From the NCBI RefSeq assembly GCF_900096895.1, contig NZ_FMYO01000003.1, forward strand, positions 186,001-250,000: a stretch of DNA of 64,000 nucleotides. The letters are read 5' to 3'. This DNA comes from Acinetobacter kookii. Its GTDB lineage: Bacteria; Pseudomonadota; Gammaproteobacteria; Pseudomonadales; Moraxellaceae. The notes beneath the pieces are model-generated. The model was given only the letters and a program-made list of their open reading frames with translations, ran no database searches and was not told the origin of the DNA. Position numbers and translations under genes: made by a program. Positions 63,436-64,000 of this stretch are shown piece after piece; positions within the stretch are counted from its first letter, which is position 1; every line of letters starts with the position of its first letter.

Positions 63436-63999
63436 TTAATCTTGTTTTAAATTCTCGTTTAACAAGAATTCAACCAGCGCTTTTTGTGCATGCAGGCGGT
63501 TTTCAGCTTCATCCCAAACCACGGCATTTTTGTGGTCGAGCATGTTTTCTGAAATTTCTTCGCCGCGGTGAGCGGGTAAGCAGTGCATGAACAGGCAATC
63601 CGGGTGTGCAAGATCCATTAAACGCTCATTGACCTGATAATCAGCAAAGGCTTTTTCACGGATTTTTTGCTCTTCTTCCTGGCCCATGCTCGCCCAGACA
63701 TCAGTCACGATCAGGTCGGCATTTACCGCTGCATCTTCAGCCGAATCGACAAGTTCGACACAATGCGCAAATTCGGTCAGGAATTTTTCTTGCGGCTCAT
63801 AGCCTTTAGGCGCTGCAATTTTAAGTTTAAAGCCCCACATGTGCGCAGCTTCAATATAAGAGTTGCACATGTTATTGCCATCACCAATCCAGGCAACGGT
63901 TTTACCTTCAATTGAACCACGATGTTCGAGGTAAGTTTGCATGTCAGCCAATAATTGGCAAGGATGGTGATCATCTGTTAATGCATTGATTACAGGTAC
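63436..63999 (-). CDS. argF: Ornithine carbamoyltransferase, 5'-truncated by window
   Basis: The C-terminal 187 residues of ornithine carbamoyltransferase, the step from ornithine to citrulline. The frame is open at the window edge ([20 protein letters not shown]), with the HPCQ carbamoyl-phosphate motif near the top, then [14 protein letters not shown] and the ornithine loop [14 protein letters not shown] with the active Cys. The start lies beyond the window. A terminator follows at 63388. Confidence 0.93.
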   Translation of the reverse strand, partial: VPVINALTDDHHPCQLLADMQTYLEHRGSIEGKTVAWIGDGNNMCNSYIEAAHMWGFKLKIAAPKGYEPQEKFLTEFAHCVELVDSAEDAAVNADLIVTDVWASMGQEEEQKIREKAFADYQVNERLMDLAHPDCLFMHCLPAHRGEEISENMLDHKNAVVWDEAENRLHAQKALVEFLLNENLKQD

Positions 64000-64000
64000 T

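Noticed and set aside
1..64000. tRNA, rRNA, tmRNA, CRISPR or insertion-sequence genes
   Set aside because: No cloverleaf, regular spaced repeat, or transposase-like frame was seen in any gap or strand.

Overview
The window reads as a piece of chromosome from a gammaproteobacterium, very probably Acinetobacter. Several neighbourhoods point that way: glnS–ppiB–lpxH, putP–lrp–putA–aspA, a complete isc cluster, divergent ilvA/rpiA, and clpS–clpA. Base composition is moderately A+T-rich throughout. Almost every gene is core housekeeping. I saw no prophage, insertion sequence, CRISPR array, rRNA or tRNA.

Layout. 1-0.85 kb: 3' part of a two-component sensor kinase. 1-6.4 kb: ribosomal oxygenase roxA, an unlisted 44-residue small ORF, a Maf pyrophosphatase coupled to a DUF2237 gene, then the glycolytic genes pgk and fba around a small lipoprotein. 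6.5-10 kb: a drug/metabolite transporter, two paralogous zinc-ribbon mini-proteins flanking a three-hairpin repeat, a nitroreductase and a stand-alone HpaI-type aldolase. 10-17.5 kb: lpxH, ppiB, glnS, an SRPBCC protein, an LRAT-like protein, a secreted phosphodiester glycosidase-like protein and trmA. 17.8-25.7 kb: proline and aspartate catabolism (putA, an Lrp-type regulator, putP, aspA). 25.8-32 kb: mfd, a HIT protein and a membrane class III nucleotide cyclase. 32-37.5 kb: iscR-iscS-iscU-iscA-hscB-hscA-fdx on the minus strand with a readable IscR-controlled promoter. 37.6-44 kb: an SCP2-like membrane protein, a phasin, HU, PpiD and several conserved unknowns. 43.6-45.6 kb: a coupled adenosine kinase / Rieske / YqiJ-like operon. 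45.7-53.6 kb: a GNAT enzyme, an M16C peptidase, outer-membrane phospholipase A and a KtrAB/Trk potassium system. 53.6-64 kb: ilvA, rpiA, a YgjP-like metallopeptidase, one strikingly A+T-rich orphan, argC, clpSA, a YnfA family protein and the 3' part of argF.

How the genes work together. The proline block is self-contained: PutP imports proline, PutA oxidises it to glutamate, and the divergent Lrp-type protein is the likely switch, because this PutA lacks the DNA-binding domain that makes some PutA proteins their own repressor. AspA would deaminate aspartate. The isc genes form one Fe-S assembly operon with feedback by IscR. ClpS would deliver N-degron substrates to ClpA. argC and argF belong to arginine synthesis but lie apart.

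I found no convincing new multi-gene system. The most interesting leftovers are small: the 44-residue ORF with a strong ribosome binding site at 2365-2499, the zinc-ribbon pair around a multi-hairpin repeat at 7.3-8.1 kb, the adenosine kinase/Rieske/YqiJ operon, hairpins inside the isc operon, a long dyad over the putA/lrp promoters, and an A+T-rich orphan gene upstream of argC. Functional calls come from recognising motifs by eye; no database search was run.
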